Part shown: one piece after another, positions 1-8,099 of the stretch
Numbering within the stretch: position 1 is the stretch's first letter
How the letters are laid out: each line of letters opens with the position of its first letter
DNA from: Asanoa iriomotensis
GTDB lineage: Bacteria > Actinomycetota > Actinomycetes > Mycobacteriales > Micromonosporaceae
Assembly: GCF_016862515.1 (NCBI RefSeq)
Contig: NZ_BONC01000057.1
Location: forward strand, 1 to 51,739
Length of the DNA: 51,739 bases
Reading direction: 5' to 3'
The notes under the pieces: model-generated
What the model was told of the DNA's origin: nothing
Seen by the model: the letters and a program-made list of their open reading frames with translations, nothing else
Database searches by the model: none
Position numbers and translations under genes: made by a program

Positions 1-123
1 GCCGGGGCCGACCAGCAGGCCGACGATGATGAGCACGATGCCCCAGAGGAGCTGCCGCCGGAACAGCGCGAAGATGCCGGCGACGACGAGGATCACTGCG
101 AGGATCCAGAGAAGTAGGTCCAT
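1..123 (-). CDS. Small GPGG-motif membrane protein, 3' end cut by the window
   Basis: Reverse-strand reading from the ATG at 123 gives 41 codons and runs off the left edge. The visible product starts MDLLLWILAVILVVAGI, has a second hydrophobic stretch (LWGIVLIIVGLLVG), and is entering a GPG motif at the edge. This layout, two short hydrophobic segments around FRRQLLWG with a terminal GPGG, matches a family of about 45-residue actinobacterial membrane proteins of unknown function. It lies 5 bp downstream of the metallophosphoesterase stop on the same strand, so it may be the last gene of that transcript. The stop codon is not seen. The family name is from memory and the function is unknown. 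Confidence 0.6.
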   Translation of the reverse strand, partial: MDLLLWILAVILVVAGIFALFRRQLLWGIVLIIVGLLVGPG

Positions 124-128
124 GCTGA

Positions 129-875
129 TCAAATACCCGATGCCGCCGAAGAAGAAACGTTGTCGGCCGCGAGGTTGAACACGCTGTACGCCTGTTTGAT
201 GACGGGGTGGGCCACGTTGCGCACCCGCACGCCGCCGGGCGTGCGCCCGCGCTCGCTGCCGTGGTGCGCGTGCCCGTGCACCGCCAGCGCGGTCGGCGCC
301 GAGTCGATGGCCTGACCGAGCAGATAGGACCCGAGGAACGGGTAGATCTCCAGCGGCTCGCCGGCCAGCGTGTCCGGCACGGGGGAGTAGTGGGTCAGTG
401 CCACCCGCACGTCGCAGTCCAGGTCGCGCAGCGCGGCGCCGAGCCGCTCGGCGACCGCGCCCGTGGTGCGCACGAACGCCTTCATCTCCGGCTCGCCGAA
501 CTCGCTCGCGCAGCGGCCCGCGAAGCCGCCACCGAAGCCCTTGACCCCGGCCACGCCCAACCGCACGCCGTCGACCCGGACCACGGTGCTGTCGCCTTCC
601 AGCACCGTGATGCCGGCGTCGCCCAACGCGGCCAGCACGCCGGGCACCTCGTCGCAGTGGTGGTCGTGGTTGCCGAGCACGGCGATCACGGGTACGCCGA
701 GCCCGCCGAACTCCGTCGCCACGCACTTGGCCTCCGCCTCCGTGCCGTGCCGCGTCAGGTCGCCGGCGAGCAGCAGCACGTCGGCGTGCTCGGGCAACTC
801 CTCCAGCGCCGGCCGGAACCGGCCCAGCACGTCGCGGTCGATGTGGACGTCGCCGACGGCAGCGATCCTGATCAC
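129..875 (-). CDS. Metallophosphoesterase (calcineurin-like phosphatase)
   Basis: A 248-residue protein with the metallophosphatase motifs in order: GDVH near residue 8, GDLT near 39, GNHDHH near 68, a THYSP motif in the middle and GHAHHG near 200. These supply the Asp, His and Asn ligands of a dinuclear metal centre. It is a soluble, single-domain enzyme with no signal peptide. Substrates of such stand-alone proteins are usually unknown; phosphodiesters or phosphomonoesters are likely. The ATG overlaps the stop of the upstream BON-like gene by 4 bp (ATGA), so the two are co-transcribed with the nucleotidyltransferase further upstream. Family call is firm; substrate is not. Confidence 0.85.
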   Translation of the reverse strand: MIRIAAVGDVHIDRDVLGRFRPALEELPEHADVLLLAGDLTRHGTEAEAKCVATEFGGLGVPVIAVLGNHDHHCDEVPGVLAALGDAGITVLEGDSTVVRVDGVRLGVAGVKGFGGGFAGRCASEFGEPEMKAFVRTTGAVAERLGAALRDLDCDVRVALTHYSPVPDTLAGEPLEIYPFLGSYLLGQAIDSAPTALAVHGHAHHGSERGRTPGGVRVRNVAHPVIKQAYSVFNLAADNVSSSAASGI

Positions 876-1114
876 GCGAGCTCCTCCGCCTCGGTCGGCG
901 CGGCCGCGCGGGTCACCCCGATGTCGGCCGCGATCTCGATGCCGGGGAAGCGTTCGTGCACCAGGCGCACGATCTCGTCCCGCCGGTGCGGGCTCTCCAC
1001 CTCGCCGCAGAGCACCAGGCCCGGCTCGGTGCGGACCACGGTGATGCCCTGCTCCGCGACGCCGAGATCCTCGGCCAGCGCGCGCTGCACCTCGGCCTCC
1101 GTGTAGTCGTTCAT
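872..1114 (-). CDS. Small BON-domain-like protein
   Basis: An 80-residue protein. The central part reads ITVVRTEPGLVLCGEVESP followed by RRDEIVRLVHERFPG, which has the beta-beta-alpha-beta look of a BON domain (G-V-x-L-x-G-x-V-x-S, then a helix and a final strand). BON domains often bind phospholipids or small ligands, but this protein has no membrane anchor. It sits in the middle of a three-gene operon with 4-bp ATGA overlaps on both sides, and GGAGGG precedes the ATG at 1114. The BON assignment is pattern-based and moderate; the role with the phosphatase and nucleotidyltransferase is unknown. Confidence 0.6.
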   Translation of the reverse strand: MNDYTEAEVQRALAEDLGVAEQGITVVRTEPGLVLCGEVESPHRRDEIVRLVHERFPGIEIAADIGVTRAAAPTEAEELA

Positions 1115-1689
1115 GAGTCCCTCCGGTAACCGGGGTAGGGCACGACGTCGAGGCGGTCCAGCAAAACCAGGAACGCCTCCGCGTACGGCGACTGCGCGGT
1201 CTCCTTGCGCACCCGGTCCCAGTCGATCTGCTCGCGCAGGGACCGGGCCAGCGGCAGGCCGCGGGCGAAGTCGCAGTAGTGCTGGGAGAAGCTGAGCAGC
1301 TTGTGCACCATCAGCCCGGTCGCGGAGAGCACCGGCATCTGGATCGCGTCGACCGTGCGGGTCACGGTGTCGCCGAACGTCTCGTCGGTCACCGGGCTCT
1401 CGATCGGCCGGTGGATCAGGTCGACCAGGTGACCGTCCTCGTCGTAGACCTTGACCAGCCAGTCCTCGGGCGGCCGCTCGGCCGTGAAGCCCGCCTCGAC
1501 CAGGGCTGCCAGCGCCCGCTCGGCGTCCTCCTCCTTGATCAGGAAGTCGACGTCGTGGTCGCTGGAGTGGCCGCCGTGCGCGTACACGGCGAAGCTGCCG
1601 GCCAGCGCGAACGGTATCTCCGTCTGCTTGAGGACGGCCGCGACCCGCTTGAGGGTCAGCAGCAGCGAATCGTCCCCGTGCGATGCCAT
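1111..1689 (-). CDS. Nucleotidyltransferase-fold protein
   Basis: Starting at the ATG at 1689 the product has 192 residues. An in-frame ATG lies 10 codons upstream at 1719, but GGGAG eight bases before 1689 favours the shorter form. The motif GSFAVYAHGG followed by DHDVDFLI is the GS-x10-DxD signature of polymerase-beta-like nucleotidyltransferases, the same fold as AbiEii-type and aminoglycoside-modifying enzymes. The substrate is unknown. It is the first gene of the operon with the BON-like protein and the phosphatase. Because AbiEii-like toxins share the fold a toxin role is conceivable, but there is no adjacent antitoxin-like gene. Confidence 0.7.
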   Translation of the reverse strand: MASHGDDSLLLTLKRVAAVLKQTEIPFALAGSFAVYAHGGHSSDHDVDFLIKEEDAERALAALVEAGFTAERPPEDWLVKVYDEDGHLVDLIHRPIESPVTDETFGDTVTRTVDAIQMPVLSATGLMVHKLLSFSQHYCDFARGLPLARSLREQIDWDRVRKETAQSPYAEAFLVLLDRLDVVPYPGYRRDS

Positions 1690-1812
1690 ATCGCCATCTC
1701 CCGTCGTGTCAGGAACCATCCCCGTACCCGTGGGTCCAGGGCCTCACACCTGTAACGGGGGTGATTCCACCCAGTTCATCCCGTTAGTGCGGGCCAGCGT
1801 GCCCGGGACCGC

Positions 1813-1818
1813 TACCGT
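1813..1818 (+). promoter_or_regulatory. -10 box for a leaderless start
   Basis: TACCGT fits the actinobacterial TANNNT -10 consensus and ends 8 bases before the ATG at 1827, so transcription would start at or next to the start codon. No convincing -35 element is seen. It favours 1827 over the in-frame TTG at 1818. Confidence 0.4.
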
Positions 1819-1826
1819 TGTCCGGC

Positions 1827-2543
1827 ATGGCGGTTGAGCGGCTGCGCACGGTCGCGCTGGTGGGCATCGACGGGTCGGGCAAAACCACCCAGGCCAACCG
1901 GCTGGCGGCCGTGCTGTCGGACGCCGGCCTGCCCGCCACCTACCGGCAGAACGCCGGCGGCCGGGCCTGGTTCGGCCACTTCGCCCGCCGGTTCGGCCTG
2001 GCCGACGGTCCGGCGCTGTTCGGCCGCCGCGGCATGCTGCTGGTCGAGTCGGTGCTGCGGTGGCTCGCGATCGCCCGCACCCACCTGCGCTCGCGGTTCG
2101 CCCGCGACCTCGCGGTGATGGACCGGCACGCGGTCGACCAGTACGTGAGCATCCGCGCGCACGCCGGCGGCCGGGGCGAGCGGTTCGCCCGGCTGGCCTA
2201 CGGGCTGTTCGCGGCGCCGGACGTGACCGTGCTGCTGGCCGTCGACCCGCGCGACGCGTACCGCCGGATCGAGGACCGCGGCACCGACCACGAGAGCCTC
2301 GAATATCTGGCCGCGGCCGACGCCGCCTTCCGCTCGCTGCCGGAGTCACCGGGGTTCGTCGTGGTTGACGCCGGCGGCGCGCCGGACGAGGTGACCACCG
2401 CGGTGCTGGCGGCGCTGAAACCCTGGCTGCCGCCGCTGCACCTGCCGCCGGACCTGGACCCGGACGGTGACGTCACGCCCGCCCGTACACCGGAATCGCC
2501 GCACCGCTCGTCGGCGCCGACTCGTCGCTCGCCAGGAACCTGA
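1827..2543 (+). CDS. Thymidylate kinase-like P-loop kinase
   Basis: A 238-residue protein beginning MAVERLRTVALVGIDGSGKT. GIDGSGKTTQ is a P-loop identical in style to dTMP kinase, and DRHAVDQY is the DR motif that binds the nucleotide. It probably phosphorylates a nucleoside monophosphate using ATP. The LID region is less typical, so the exact substrate is open, and the main tmk may be elsewhere. A TANNNT box 8 bp upstream suggests a leaderless start. The last 24 codons overlap the convergent SDR gene by 71 bp and are low-complexity (Pro, Ser, Arg), so the conserved domain ends before the overlap. Confidence 0.7.
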   Translation: MAVERLRTVALVGIDGSGKTTQANRLAAVLSDAGLPATYRQNAGGRAWFGHFARRFGLADGPALFGRRGMLLVESVLRWLAIARTHLRSRFARDLAVMDRHAVDQYVSIRAHAGGRGERFARLAYGLFAAPDVTVLLAVDPRDAYRRIEDRGTDHESLEYLAAADAAFRSLPESPGFVVVDAGGAPDEVTTAVLAALKPWLPPLHLPPDLDPDGDVTPARTPESPHRSSAPTRRSPGT

Positions 2544-3153
2544 TCACCGGCGCGATCTCGGCGGGCTTCACCCACTTGGTGAAGTCGGCGTCCGGCGACT
2601 CCCGGCGGTTGAACGGCGTGTCGATCACGCTCGGCAGCACCGCGTTGCAGCGCACGCCGCGGTTCTTGTAGTCCGCCGCGATCCCGTTCGAGAGCGCGAG
2701 CACGGCGGCTTTCGAGAGCGCGTACGCGCTGCCGGTGGCGAACGGGGCGAGCGCCGCGCGGGCCGAGAGGCAGACCACCGCACCGCCCTCGCGGAGCAGG
2801 TGCGGAAGTGCGGCCGAGGTGACCAGGAACGTGGGCCGGACGTTGAGCGACAGCAGTCGCTCGACCTCCTCGACCGGGGTCTCGTGCACGAGCGTGCCGC
2901 CGCCGTACCCGCCGACGAGGTTGACCACCGCGCGCAACGGCGCGTCCGGATCGCCGGAGGCGACGTCGACCGCGGCGGACACCGCGGCCGGGTCGGTGAG
3001 GTCCGCGGCCACCTCGAGAACCTCGGTGCGGCCCGTCTCCATCGGGCTGCGCACCGGGGCGACCACCCGCCACCCGTGGCCGACGAACTCGTCGACCACG
3101 GCGCCTCCGAGGCCGCCGTGTGCGCCGGTCACAATCACCGTCCGACCGCTCAT
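2473..3153 (-). CDS. Short-chain dehydrogenase/reductase
   Basis: A 226-residue classical SDR. TGAHGGLG near residue 9 is the TGxxxGxG dinucleotide-binding loop, NVRPTFLVTSAALPHL is the N-x-R helix region, and YALSK near residue 150 carries the catalytic Tyr and Lys, with the Ser in CLSARAAL. It would oxidise or reduce a hydroxyl/carbonyl using NAD(P). The length is slightly short for the family (about 250), and the C-terminus is reduced. It is divergent from the epimerase at 3228 and convergent with the kinase gene. The substrate cannot be read from the sequence. Confidence 0.85.
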   Translation of the reverse strand: MSGRTVIVTGAHGGLGGAVVDEFVGHGWRVVAPVRSPMETGRTEVLEVAADLTDPAAVSAAVDVASGDPDAPLRAVVNLVGGYGGGTLVHETPVEEVERLLSLNVRPTFLVTSAALPHLLREGGAVVCLSARAALAPFATGSAYALSKAAVLALSNGIAADYKNRGVRCNAVLPSVIDTPFNRRESPDADFTKWVKPAEIAPVIRFLASDESAPTSGAAIPVYGRA

Positions 3154-3227
3154 GGCCTCACCGTAACGGTTCCGCTGTCAGTGAAAGCCCCTGTTGCGGC
3201 GCGCCACGCCCCTTGGATGATCGGGCG

Positions 3228-4241
3228 ATGCGACTTCTCGTACTCGGTGGAACGGTCTTCCTCGGTCGTGCGGTGGCCCGGCTCGCGCAGGCGGCCGGCC
3301 ACGACGTGACCTGCCTGGCCCGCGGCGAATCCGGCGGCGCGATCGACGGCGTGCGGTTCGTCACCGGCGACCGGGACCGACCCGACGGTCTGTCCGCAGT
3401 GGATGGTGAGACGTTCGACGCGGTGGTGGACGTCACGATCCGGCCCAGCCACGCCCGGCACGCGGTCGCCGCGCTGGCCGGCCGCGTCGGGCACTACTCG
3501 TTCGTGTCGACCTGCAACGTCTATCCCGACGACGCCACGCCGGGGCAGCGCGCCGACACCGCCAAGCTGCACGACCCGGCACCGCCGGAGGTCGACAACC
3601 CGCGCGACGGACAGATGGACATGTACGGGCCGTGCAAGGTGGCCGCCGAGAACGCGATCCGGGACGGGATCGGCGCCGACCGGGTGTTCCTCTGCCGGGC
3701 CGGGCTGATCGTCGGTCCCGAGGACCGCAGCGACCGGTTCCCGTACTGGGTCGCGCGGATGCGCCGGGGCGGCGAGGTGCTGGCGCCCGGCTCGCCCGAC
3801 GATCTGGTGTCGTTCGTCGACGTGGACGACCTGGCCGAATGGCTGCTGCTCGCCGGCACCACGGGACTCGCGGGCGCGTACGACGGCGCGGGTCTGCCGA
3901 TGCCGCGTTCGCGTTTCCTGACGGAGCTGCGGGACGCGCTGGCGCCCGACGGCACGACGCTCACCTGGGTCGACCAGGAGTTCCTGGTCGAGCAGGACGT
4001 GCGGCCCTGGTCGGGCGAGCGGGCCCTGCCGCTCTGGCTGCCCTTGCCCGAGTACGCCGGGTTCATGACCCGCGACACGGCCCGCTCGGTGGATGCCGGT
4101 CTGACGGCCCGTCCGATTGCCGACACCGCCCTGCGTACGGCCGACTGGATGCAAGCGTTTCCGCAGGACGTGAAGGCCGGCGGGCTGGTCGCCGACGACG
4201 AGGCATCCGTGCTGCGGGAGTGGCACGTCCGGTCGGTCTGA
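3228..4241 (+). CDS. NAD-dependent epimerase/dehydratase family protein
   Basis: A 337-residue protein starting MRLLVLGGTVFLGRAVA, where GGTVFLGR is the GGxxFxG loop of atypical extended SDRs related to isoflavone-reductase-like and RNA-binding epimerase relatives. STCNVYPDD and MYGPCK supply the Ser and the Tyr-x-x-x-Lys pair. The central region contains the usual GP-E-D-R-S-D-R-FPYW block for substrate binding. An ATG at 3228 right before the Rossmann strand is the natural start; longer in-frame versions have no homologous-looking sequence. It is transcribed away from the SDR at 2473 and runs toward the RpiR/murQ pair. The substrate is unknown, probably a sugar nucleotide or related molecule. 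Confidence 0.75.
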   Translation: MRLLVLGGTVFLGRAVARLAQAAGHDVTCLARGESGGAIDGVRFVTGDRDRPDGLSAVDGETFDAVVDVTIRPSHARHAVAALAGRVGHYSFVSTCNVYPDDATPGQRADTAKLHDPAPPEVDNPRDGQMDMYGPCKVAAENAIRDGIGADRVFLCRAGLIVGPEDRSDRFPYWVARMRRGGEVLAPGSPDDLVSFVDVDDLAEWLLLAGTTGLAGAYDGAGLPMPRSRFLTELRDALAPDGTTLTWVDQEFLVEQDVRPWSGERALPLWLPLPEYAGFMTRDTARSVDAGLTARPIADTALRTADWMQAFPQDVKAGGLVADDEASVLREWHVRSV

Positions 4242-4259
4242 CACCCTGATTTCGGGTAG

Positions 4260-4292
4260 TTGACGGCGCTCGGCGCGTGAAAGTAAGTTTCA
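4260..4292 (+). promoter_or_regulatory. Promoter with RpiR-type operator over the -10 box
   Basis: TTGACG (4260-4265) and TAAGTT (4284-4289) are separated by 18 bp and form a good -35/-10 pair, with transcription predicted at the GTG start 4296. A perfect dyad, TGAAA-GTAAG-TTTCA (4278-4292), lies exactly over the -10 box. RpiR/MurR-type regulators bind such TGAAA/TTTCA dyads, so binding by the adjacent gene product would block RNA polymerase. Autoregulation is inferred from position. Confidence 0.6.
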
Positions 4293-4295
4293 TGC

Positions 4296-5201
4296 GTGGC
4301 GAAGACAGCGAAGGTTTCTGCGATGCCCGAGCCGGGCCTGATCGTCCAGATCAGCGGTCTGCTCCCGGCGCTGTCTCCGGCCGAGCAACGGGTCGCGCGG
4401 CTCGTCGTGGCCGATCCCGCCGACGCGGCCCGGCGGACCATCACCGACCTGGCGACGGCGGCGGAGACCTCCGAGGCGACGGTGATCCGGTTCTGCCGGT
4501 CCGTCGGCCTCGAAGGCTACCCGCAGCTGCGGATCCGGCTCGCAGCCGAGGCCGCCCGCCGGGTCGAGCCGCCGGACGCCCGCGTGGTCGGCGGCGACAT
4601 CCCGCCGGGCGCCGACTTCACCCAGATCATCGCCACGATCGCGTTCAACGACGCTCGCGCGGTCGAGGAGACCGCGCAGCAGCTCGACCCCGAGGTCTGC
4701 GAGGCGGTCGTCGAGGCGCTCAACGGCGCGAGCCGCATCGAGATCTACGGCGCCGGCGCGAGCGGCTTCGTCGCCTCCGACTTCCAGCAAAAGCTGCACC
4801 GGATCGGCCGCACCGCCTACTACTGGCCCGACGTGCACTCGGCGCTGACCTCGGCCGCGCTGCTCGGCAAGGGCGACGTGGCGATCGGCATCTCGCACAC
4901 CGGCACCACCGGCGACGTGCTCGACGTGCTCGAGGTGGCCCGCTCCCGCGGCGCCACCACGGTCGCCCTGACCAACTTCCCGCGCTCGCCGATCGCCGAC
5001 GTGGCCGACCACGTGCTGACCACCGCGGCCCGCGAGACCACCTACCGTTCCGGCGCCACCGCCAGCCGGCTGGCCCAGCTCACCGTCGTCGACTGCCTCT
5101 TCGTCGGTGTCGCGGCCCGCAACCGGGCCAAGGCGAGAAAGGCGCTGGAGGTCACCGCCGAAGCGGTGCGCTCCCGCCGGGTCGTGCGGCGGCGCGGGTG
5201 A
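4296..5201 (+). CDS. RpiR/MurR-family transcriptional regulator
   Basis: A 301-residue protein with an N-terminal HTH_6 domain (TITDLATAAETSEATVIRFCRSVGLEGYPQL split around residues 45-80) and a C-terminal SIS sugar-phosphate isomerase domain (GAGASGFVASDFQQ near 150, GISHTGTTGDVL near 195). SIS domains of such regulators bind phosphosugars. It overlaps murQ by 4 bp (GTGA), so the ligand is most likely N-acetylmuramic acid 6-phosphate or a product of MurQ. The GTG at 4296 fits a leaderless promoter with a -10 box at 4284; an ATG nine codons later is an alternative. An operator-like dyad covers the promoter. Confidence 0.9.
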   Translation: MAKTAKVSAMPEPGLIVQISGLLPALSPAEQRVARLVVADPADAARRTITDLATAAETSEATVIRFCRSVGLEGYPQLRIRLAAEAARRVEPPDARVVGGDIPPGADFTQIIATIAFNDARAVEETAQQLDPEVCEAVVEALNGASRIEIYGAGASGFVASDFQQKLHRIGRTAYYWPDVHSALTSAALLGKGDVAIGISHTGTTGDVLDVLEVARSRGATTVALTNFPRSPIADVADHVLTTAARETTYRSGATASRLAQLTVVDCLFVGVAARNRAKARKALEVTAEAVRSRRVVRRRG

Positions 5202-6109
5202 GCGGTCCCGAGGTGGTCCGGGTCGTGGCGCCCACCGAGCGGCGCAACCCGGCCTCGTACGACCTCGACCTGCTGCCGACCCGCGAGGTGTTGCAGCTCA
5301 TCAACGACGCGGACCAGACCGTGCCCGGTGTGGTCGCCGGCGTGCTCGACGCGGTCGAGGCGGCCGTCGACCTGGCGGTCGAGGCGCTGCGGGCCGGCCG
5401 CCGGGTGCACTACTTCGGCGCCGGCACGTCCGGCCGGGTCGGCGTGGTCGACGCCGCCGAGCTGCCGCCGACGTTCGGCTCGCCGGTCGACTGGTTCTGC
5501 CCGCACCTCGCCGGCGGTCGCGACGCGATGTGGGGCGCGGTCGAGGATGCCGAGGACGACGTGGCCGCGGGCGCCGAAGAGGCCCGTTCCTGCGTGCGGC
5601 CGTTCGACCTGGTGGTCGGCCTGGCGGCCTCGGGCCGCACGCCCTACGTGCTGGGCGCGTTGCGCGCGTCTGCGGCGCTGGGTGCGCGCACCGCGCTGGT
5701 CGCGGCGGACCCGGATGCGGCCGCCCAGGCCGACGTCGACCTGTTCATCGGGCTCGACACGGGTCCCGAGGTGGTCACCGGCTCGACCCGGATGAAGGCG
5801 GCCAGCGCCCAGAAGCTGGTGCTGCACGCGTTCTCGACGACCGTGATGGTGCGGCTCGGCCGCGTCTACTCAAACCTGATGATCGACATGTCGGCGACCA
5901 ACGCGAAGCTGCGCGGCCGGATGATCTCGATCCTGGTCGAGGCGACCGGATGCCCGGCAGCCGACTGCACGCGCGCCCTGACGGCCGCGGACGGCGATCT
6001 CAAGACGGCTCTGGTGTCGCTGGTCTCAGGCGCAGCCGTCCCGGAAGCACGCGCCGCCCTCGCGCGTTCCCAACAACAGGTGAGGGACGCGCTCGCGCTG
6101 CTCGCCTGA
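5198..6109 (+). CDS. murQ: N-acetylmuramic acid 6-phosphate etherase
   Basis: A 303-residue protein matching MurQ along its length: TERRNPASYDLDLLPTREVL near the start, the SIS-domain loop GAGTSGRVGVVDAAE (containing the catalytic Glu region), the TGPEVVTGSTRMKAA block, and MIDMSATNAKL near the C-terminus. MurQ splits the D-lactyl ether of MurNAc-6-phosphate to give GlcNAc-6-phosphate and D-lactate during cell-wall recycling in the cytoplasm. The GTG start overlaps the TGA of the RpiR gene (GTGA), so the two form one translationally coupled operon. No MurNAc kinase or transporter is adjacent. Assignment is strong. Confidence 0.95.
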   Translation: MSGPEVVRVVAPTERRNPASYDLDLLPTREVLQLINDADQTVPGVVAGVLDAVEAAVDLAVEALRAGRRVHYFGAGTSGRVGVVDAAELPPTFGSPVDWFCPHLAGGRDAMWGAVEDAEDDVAAGAEEARSCVRPFDLVVGLAASGRTPYVLGALRASAALGARTALVAADPDAAAQADVDLFIGLDTGPEVVTGSTRMKAASAQKLVLHAFSTTVMVRLGRVYSNLMIDMSATNAKLRGRMISILVEATGCPAADCTRALTAADGDLKTALVSLVSGAAVPEARAALARSQQQVRDALALLA

Positions 6110-6441
6110 GGTGTTCTTCGAGTGAACCATGGCGCTCTGTGGTGCGTGTCACTACGCAGTGACGCGAATCCCATCGGAGCAGTGGTCTACGTCGCTGCGG
6201 AAGAACAGTCGGAAATGGTGTGATAAATACGGCGCGCGGACGGCCAACGGGGGTGGGCCCGCGACGCGATCTCAGAACCCTGAGAGCTAGCAGAGTGAAT
6301 ATGACACTCACTCTCAGGAACTACTCAGGCATTCGTGACAGTTTCGACTCGCAAGACGGAATCCCCGGAGCGTCTCAACTGTTGTGTAGGTGTCAGCACC
6401 GATGAGGCATCTCACGAGTTACCGGGGAGAGGCAGGTCGGT
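6110..6441 (+). promoter_or_regulatory. Tandem SigR/ECF-type promoters upstream of the sigma gene
   Basis: This 332-bp gap holds two matches to the SigR/SigH promoter pattern. The proximal one is GGAAT (6358-6362), an 18-bp spacer, then GTT (6381-6383). The distal one is GGAAC (6317-6321), a 19-bp spacer, then GTT (6341-6343). Both point toward the sigma factor at 6442; the proximal one would give a leader of about 50 nt. In Streptomyces, hrdD is driven by SigR and SigE promoters, and mycobacterial sigB by SigH/SigE, which supports the reading. The first 180 bp of the gap show nothing else I can identify. Confidence 0.65.
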
Positions 6442-7428
6442 GTGAAGCACGAGAACGTTGGGGTTACCGAGGGGACAGTGGGCAACGTGGAGAACAACAT
6501 CGTGATGCGCACGGACGAGGTCGCCGAAGAGCGCGACCTGGTCGGCGTCTACCTGCACGAGATCTCCCGCACGCCGTTGCTCGACGCGGCCCGGGAGGTG
6601 GAGCTCTCCAAGTCGATCGAGGCCGGCCTCTACGCGGAACACCTTCTCGACGAGGACAAGATTCCTTCCGGCGTCGAGCGCGAAGAGCTCGAGCGGCTGG
6701 TCGTCGAGGGTGACCGGGCCAAGGACCTGTTCATCCGCGCCAACCTGCGGCTGGTCGTGTCGATCGCACGGCGCTACGTGCGGTCCGGCATGCCGATGCT
6801 CGACCTGATCCAGGAAGGCAACACGGGCCTGGTCCGCGCGGTCGAGAAGTTCGACTACGAGCGCGGCTTCAAGTTCTCCACCTACGCGACCTGGTGGATC
6901 CGCCAGGCGATCAGCCGGGCGATCGCACAGCAGGAGCGCACGGTGCGGCTGCCGGTGCACCTCGTCGAGGACGTCAACCGGATGCGCAACGTCGCCCGCC
7001 AGCTGACCCGCGAGCTCGGCTCCGACCCCGAGCCGGAGCAGATCGCGGCGGCCCTGGGCGTGCCGGTGGAGCGGGTGCACGAGCTGGTCCGCTGGTCGCA
7101 GGACACGGTGTCGCTGGACACCCCGGTCGGCGACGACGGCGACACCAACCTCGGTGACCTGGTCGCCGACAACGACGCGCCGTCGCCGGAGGACGTCGTC
7201 CTCTCGACGCTCGAGCGGCAGCGCATCGAGAGCCTGCTCAACCACCTCGACGACCGGTCGGCCGGCATCATGCGGGCGCGGTACGGCCTCGAGGACGGCC
7301 GCGAGCACTCGCTGACCGAGGTCGCGTCCCGGTTCTCGCTCTCCCGGGAGCGGATCCGGCAGCTCGAGATCCAGGCGCTCGGCCGGCTGCGCGAGCTGGC
7401 CCGCGCGGAGGGCCTGCAGGCCGCGTAA
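6442..7428 (+). CDS. Group 2 sigma-70 factor (HrdD/SigB-like)
   Basis: A 328-residue primary-like sigma factor. Region 1.2 spans about residues 31-68 (DLVGVYLHEISRTPLL), region 2 about 94-172 with the -10-recognition segment FSTYATWWIRQAISRAI, region 3 about 173-250, and region 4 ends with the HTH SLSRERIRQLEIQALGRLREL. It lacks the long acidic region 1.1 of the housekeeping sigma, so it is a group 2 factor that would recognise promoters like the principal sigma and act in stress or stationary phase. The GTG at 6442 has GGAGAGG upstream; GTG 6478 and ATG 6505 are possible shorter starts. Upstream SigR-like promoters suggest control by oxidative or disulphide stress. Confidence 0.9.
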   Translation: MKHENVGVTEGTVGNVENNIVMRTDEVAEERDLVGVYLHEISRTPLLDAAREVELSKSIEAGLYAEHLLDEDKIPSGVEREELERLVVEGDRAKDLFIRANLRLVVSIARRYVRSGMPMLDLIQEGNTGLVRAVEKFDYERGFKFSTYATWWIRQAISRAIAQQERTVRLPVHLVEDVNRMRNVARQLTRELGSDPEPEQIAAALGVPVERVHELVRWSQDTVSLDTPVGDDGDTNLGDLVADNDAPSPEDVVLSTLERQRIESLLNHLDDRSAGIMRARYGLEDGREHSLTEVASRFSLSRERIRQLEIQALGRLRELARAEGLQAA

Positions 7429-7440
7429 CACAATTCATCG

Positions 7441-7477
7441 AAACGGCTGGCGTCCGGTAGGGGGACGCCAGCCGTTT
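7441..7477. terminator. Bidirectional hairpin terminator
   Basis: A perfect 15-bp stem (AAACGGCTGGCGTCC and its complement) with a 7-nt loop sits between the converging sigma gene and the 7486-7953 gene. The A and T runs at the stem ends make it suitable in both directions. Confidence 0.9.
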
Positions 7478-7485
7478 CTGTATGT

Positions 7486-7953
7486 CTACGCCGTCCGGGT
7501 GATGGTGAAGTCGAGCCCCTGTGCGGGGTCGTAGGTCCAGGTGGCGCGGAAGCCCGGCCAGGTGCCCTCGACCTTCCCGTCGCGGGTCCGGGTGCTGAAC
7601 ATCCGCTGCTTGATGTCCTCGGGCACCTTCGTCTCCTCGAGGATGCACTCGAGCCCGGTCAGGCTGACCCCGCTCGTGTCCTTGGTGCCGGTGTTGTCGA
7701 CGACGAGCGTCGCGCCGTTGTCCTGCACCTTCGTGCCCTGGCCGTCGGCGTCGCACACGCGCTGCGACTGCGCGAGGAGGTCCGTCGAGGGTCCCGCCGG
7801 CGCACTGCCGGAGGGTGCCAGCGTCACCGCGGCGACGCCGAGGGCCACCAGCATGAGCACGGCCCCACCGCCGATCACCAGCGCGGCCCGCCTGGTTCGC
7901 CGGGTCTTGGCCTCAGGGTCGTCCTCCGGCGCGGTCTGTAGGTCGTCGAGCAC
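7486..7953 (-). CDS. Membrane-anchored extracytoplasmic protein, unknown function
   Basis: A 155-residue protein. Residues 1-23 are charged and cytoplasmic (acidic, then KTRRTRR), followed by one membrane segment at about 24-46 (AALVIGGGAVLMLVALGVAAV). The remaining 110 residues should lie outside the membrane. They contain two cysteines (in VCDADGQG and GLECILEE) that could form a disulphide. No known domain is recognised. The gene converges with the sigma factor across a strong terminator. It could be a small secreted or anchored sensor-like protein, but there is no evidence for a specific role. Confidence 0.65.
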   Translation of the reverse strand: MLDDLQTAPEDDPEAKTRRTRRAALVIGGGAVLMLVALGVAAVTLAPSGSAPAGPSTDLLAQSQRVCDADGQGTKVQDNGATLVVDNTGTKDTSGVSLTGLECILEETKVPEDIKQRMFSTRTRDGKVEGTWPGFRATWTYDPAQGLDFTITRTA

Positions 7954-8099
7954 GGTGGCCTCCTTGCGATGACTGCCGCCGGGTGCCCCCGTCCCTCGCC
8001 CCGGCCGGTCGATCGCGCAACGACCAGCGCAGCCCGCCGGTTACGGACCGGCCCCGGCCGGGGGACCGAACCGGTCCGCCTGCCGGGGCCTGCCGAGGA

